A stretch of DNA of 64,000 nt, taken from Akebia trifoliata. Its lineage: Eukaryota > Streptophyta > Magnoliopsida > Ranunculales > Lardizabalaceae. The notes under the pieces were generated by a model that was given only the letters and a program-made list of their open reading frames with translations, had not been told where the DNA came from and did no database searches. The position numbers and the translations under genes were made by a program. Below, piece by piece: positions 63,177-64,000 of this stretch. Every line of letters starts with the position of its first letter. Position 1 is the stretch's first letter. The stretch spans positions 1-64,000 of the forward strand of contig JADQWC010000487.1 in assembly GCA_017979445.1 (NCBI GenBank). Direction: 5' to 3'.

Positions 63177-64000
63177 TGTGGCGCCCCGCCGAACACTAAC
63201 ACAAATCCCCATGTCAGATCTCGAGGTACTAGGTGGCACCTCGAAATTTCGGCATGGTCTCCTCTCTTTATGTTAGCATTCCAAGGCGTATAACCTGCAC
63301 CTGATAAACGACATACAATCCTGCATATAAACAAATAAAATATAATACTAGCGGAAGCCTATATACATCTAATAACGAACGAAATATCAGAGTGCGGAAG
63401 AATAACCAGAATATAGGATTATACAAATATTTCTCACTCTAACAAAAGTTCTAACGCTCAAAATAAAATCTATAATATTACCTAAACAAACTAACACCAC
63501 TAGAGGGATGTAGCCCCAATACTCACCAAGTGACGAACTCTGGCTGTCTATTTGACCCACCAGATGATTCTCACTTGTGCTCTATACCTGCCTCACCAAG
63601 CTTCAGATCTGAAACTAAAAAATAGAGAAGGAGAGGGTGAGTAACAATGGTTACCCAGTAAGGAGGAAAACAATTTCTGCCAATAACCTCTCCTAACATG
63701 AACGAATAAACATACTGAATCATTTAAAAATATGTAAAATTTTACATAAGAAACTACGATTAACTGGTACATATAGCCAGGGATGAGCAACTAACCATTT
63801 TAAAACTCACATTACATCGATCATCATTACTCACTATAACATTCTCTTTTTATACAAATCTAATTAATCAAATGGAAACAGTAAACATGGATTTCATTTT
63901 ATATTTCAAAATAAGCAACAGATACATAATACACAATGGTGGAGTATTGGAATTAGAGAGTTGGGATTCACGACTAGATCGCTCCCAGTCGGGACATGAT
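63177..64000. mobile_element. Element G: start of another inserted element, unidentified
   Basis: Integrase sequence of E stops at 63176 and a new sequence begins TGTGGCGCCCCGCCGAAC. A TG start at an abrupt break fits an LTR terminus. The 824 bases present share nothing with the family here and hold no convincing ORF. Features such as GCGGAAGCC and GGTGAGTAACAA recall LTRs of other plant Gypsy lineages, but that is an impression only. Orientation and family are open. Confidence 0.5.

Noticed and set aside
1..64000. Host genes, tRNA or rRNA genes between the elements
   Set aside because: Every stretch between element boundaries is accounted for by another element of the nest; only the leader inserts of C and E and 42181-42705 remain unexplained and show no gene.

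Overview
This window is plant nuclear DNA, probably from a eudicot, and it consists almost entirely of nested LTR retrotransposons. I see no host protein-coding gene, tRNA or rRNA gene that I can support. The evidence is AT-rich sequence, repeated ~1.72-1.75 kb LTRs (5'-TGTAGACACC ... GCTTTCA-3'), a primer-binding site that looks complementary to plant tRNA-Arg, and Ty3/Gypsy-type gag-pol genes. I cannot name the species.

All recognisable elements but one belong to a single family. Its coding order (extra ORF upstream of gag, then gag, protease, G-patch, RT, RNase H, a second archaeal-type RNase H, integrase), long leader, tandem-repeat 3' UTR and large size (C is 17.0 kb) fit the Tat/Ogre lineage of Ty3/Gypsy. 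I call the copies A to F. A (+, <1-14384) is an autonomous-type copy: its 5' LTR lies left of the window and its 3' LTR is 12663-14384. C (-, 18880-35910) is a complete autonomous-type copy with both LTRs, PBS and PPT, but with decayed pol. B (-, 14385-45548 in pieces), E (+, 45549-63176 in two pieces) and F (+, 51835-62087, complete) lack ORF1, nearly all of gag-protease and the RT core. They look like a non-autonomous subfamily. D (+, 36815-41898) has lost its internal region except the 3' UTR. A solo LTR (+) lies at 17020-18760.

The insertions form a Russian doll. B is the oldest scaffold. Into it went A (at B's 3' end, left host edge outside the window), the solo LTR (target-site duplication CGACT), C (CTAAC/ATAAC), D (TCCAC/CCCAC) and E (into B's 5' LTR). 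F inserted into E (TAAGG on both sides). An unrelated element, G, interrupts E at 63177 and runs off the right edge.

Region by region: 1-1754 A leader; 1755-9886 A ORF1, gag and pol; 9887-12662 A 3' UTR with a 33-bp satellite-like array; 12663-14384 A 3' LTR; 14385-17019 B 3' UTR and integrase end; 17020-18760 solo LTR; 18761-18879 B integrase; 18880-35910 C; 35911-36814 B pol remnant; 36815-41898 D; 41899-45548 B gag/pol junction, leader and partial 5' LTR; 45549-51834 E 5' LTR, leader and gag/pol junction; 51835-62087 F; 62088-63176 E pol remnant; 63177-64000 G.

The points most worth a second look are: the shared internal deletion in B, E and F; the rapid turnover of 3' UTR satellite arrays, with a different array in nearly every copy; a recurring antisense ORF and compensated palindromes in the leader; W-box-rich U3 regions; and a PBS-like motif inside the LTR tail.
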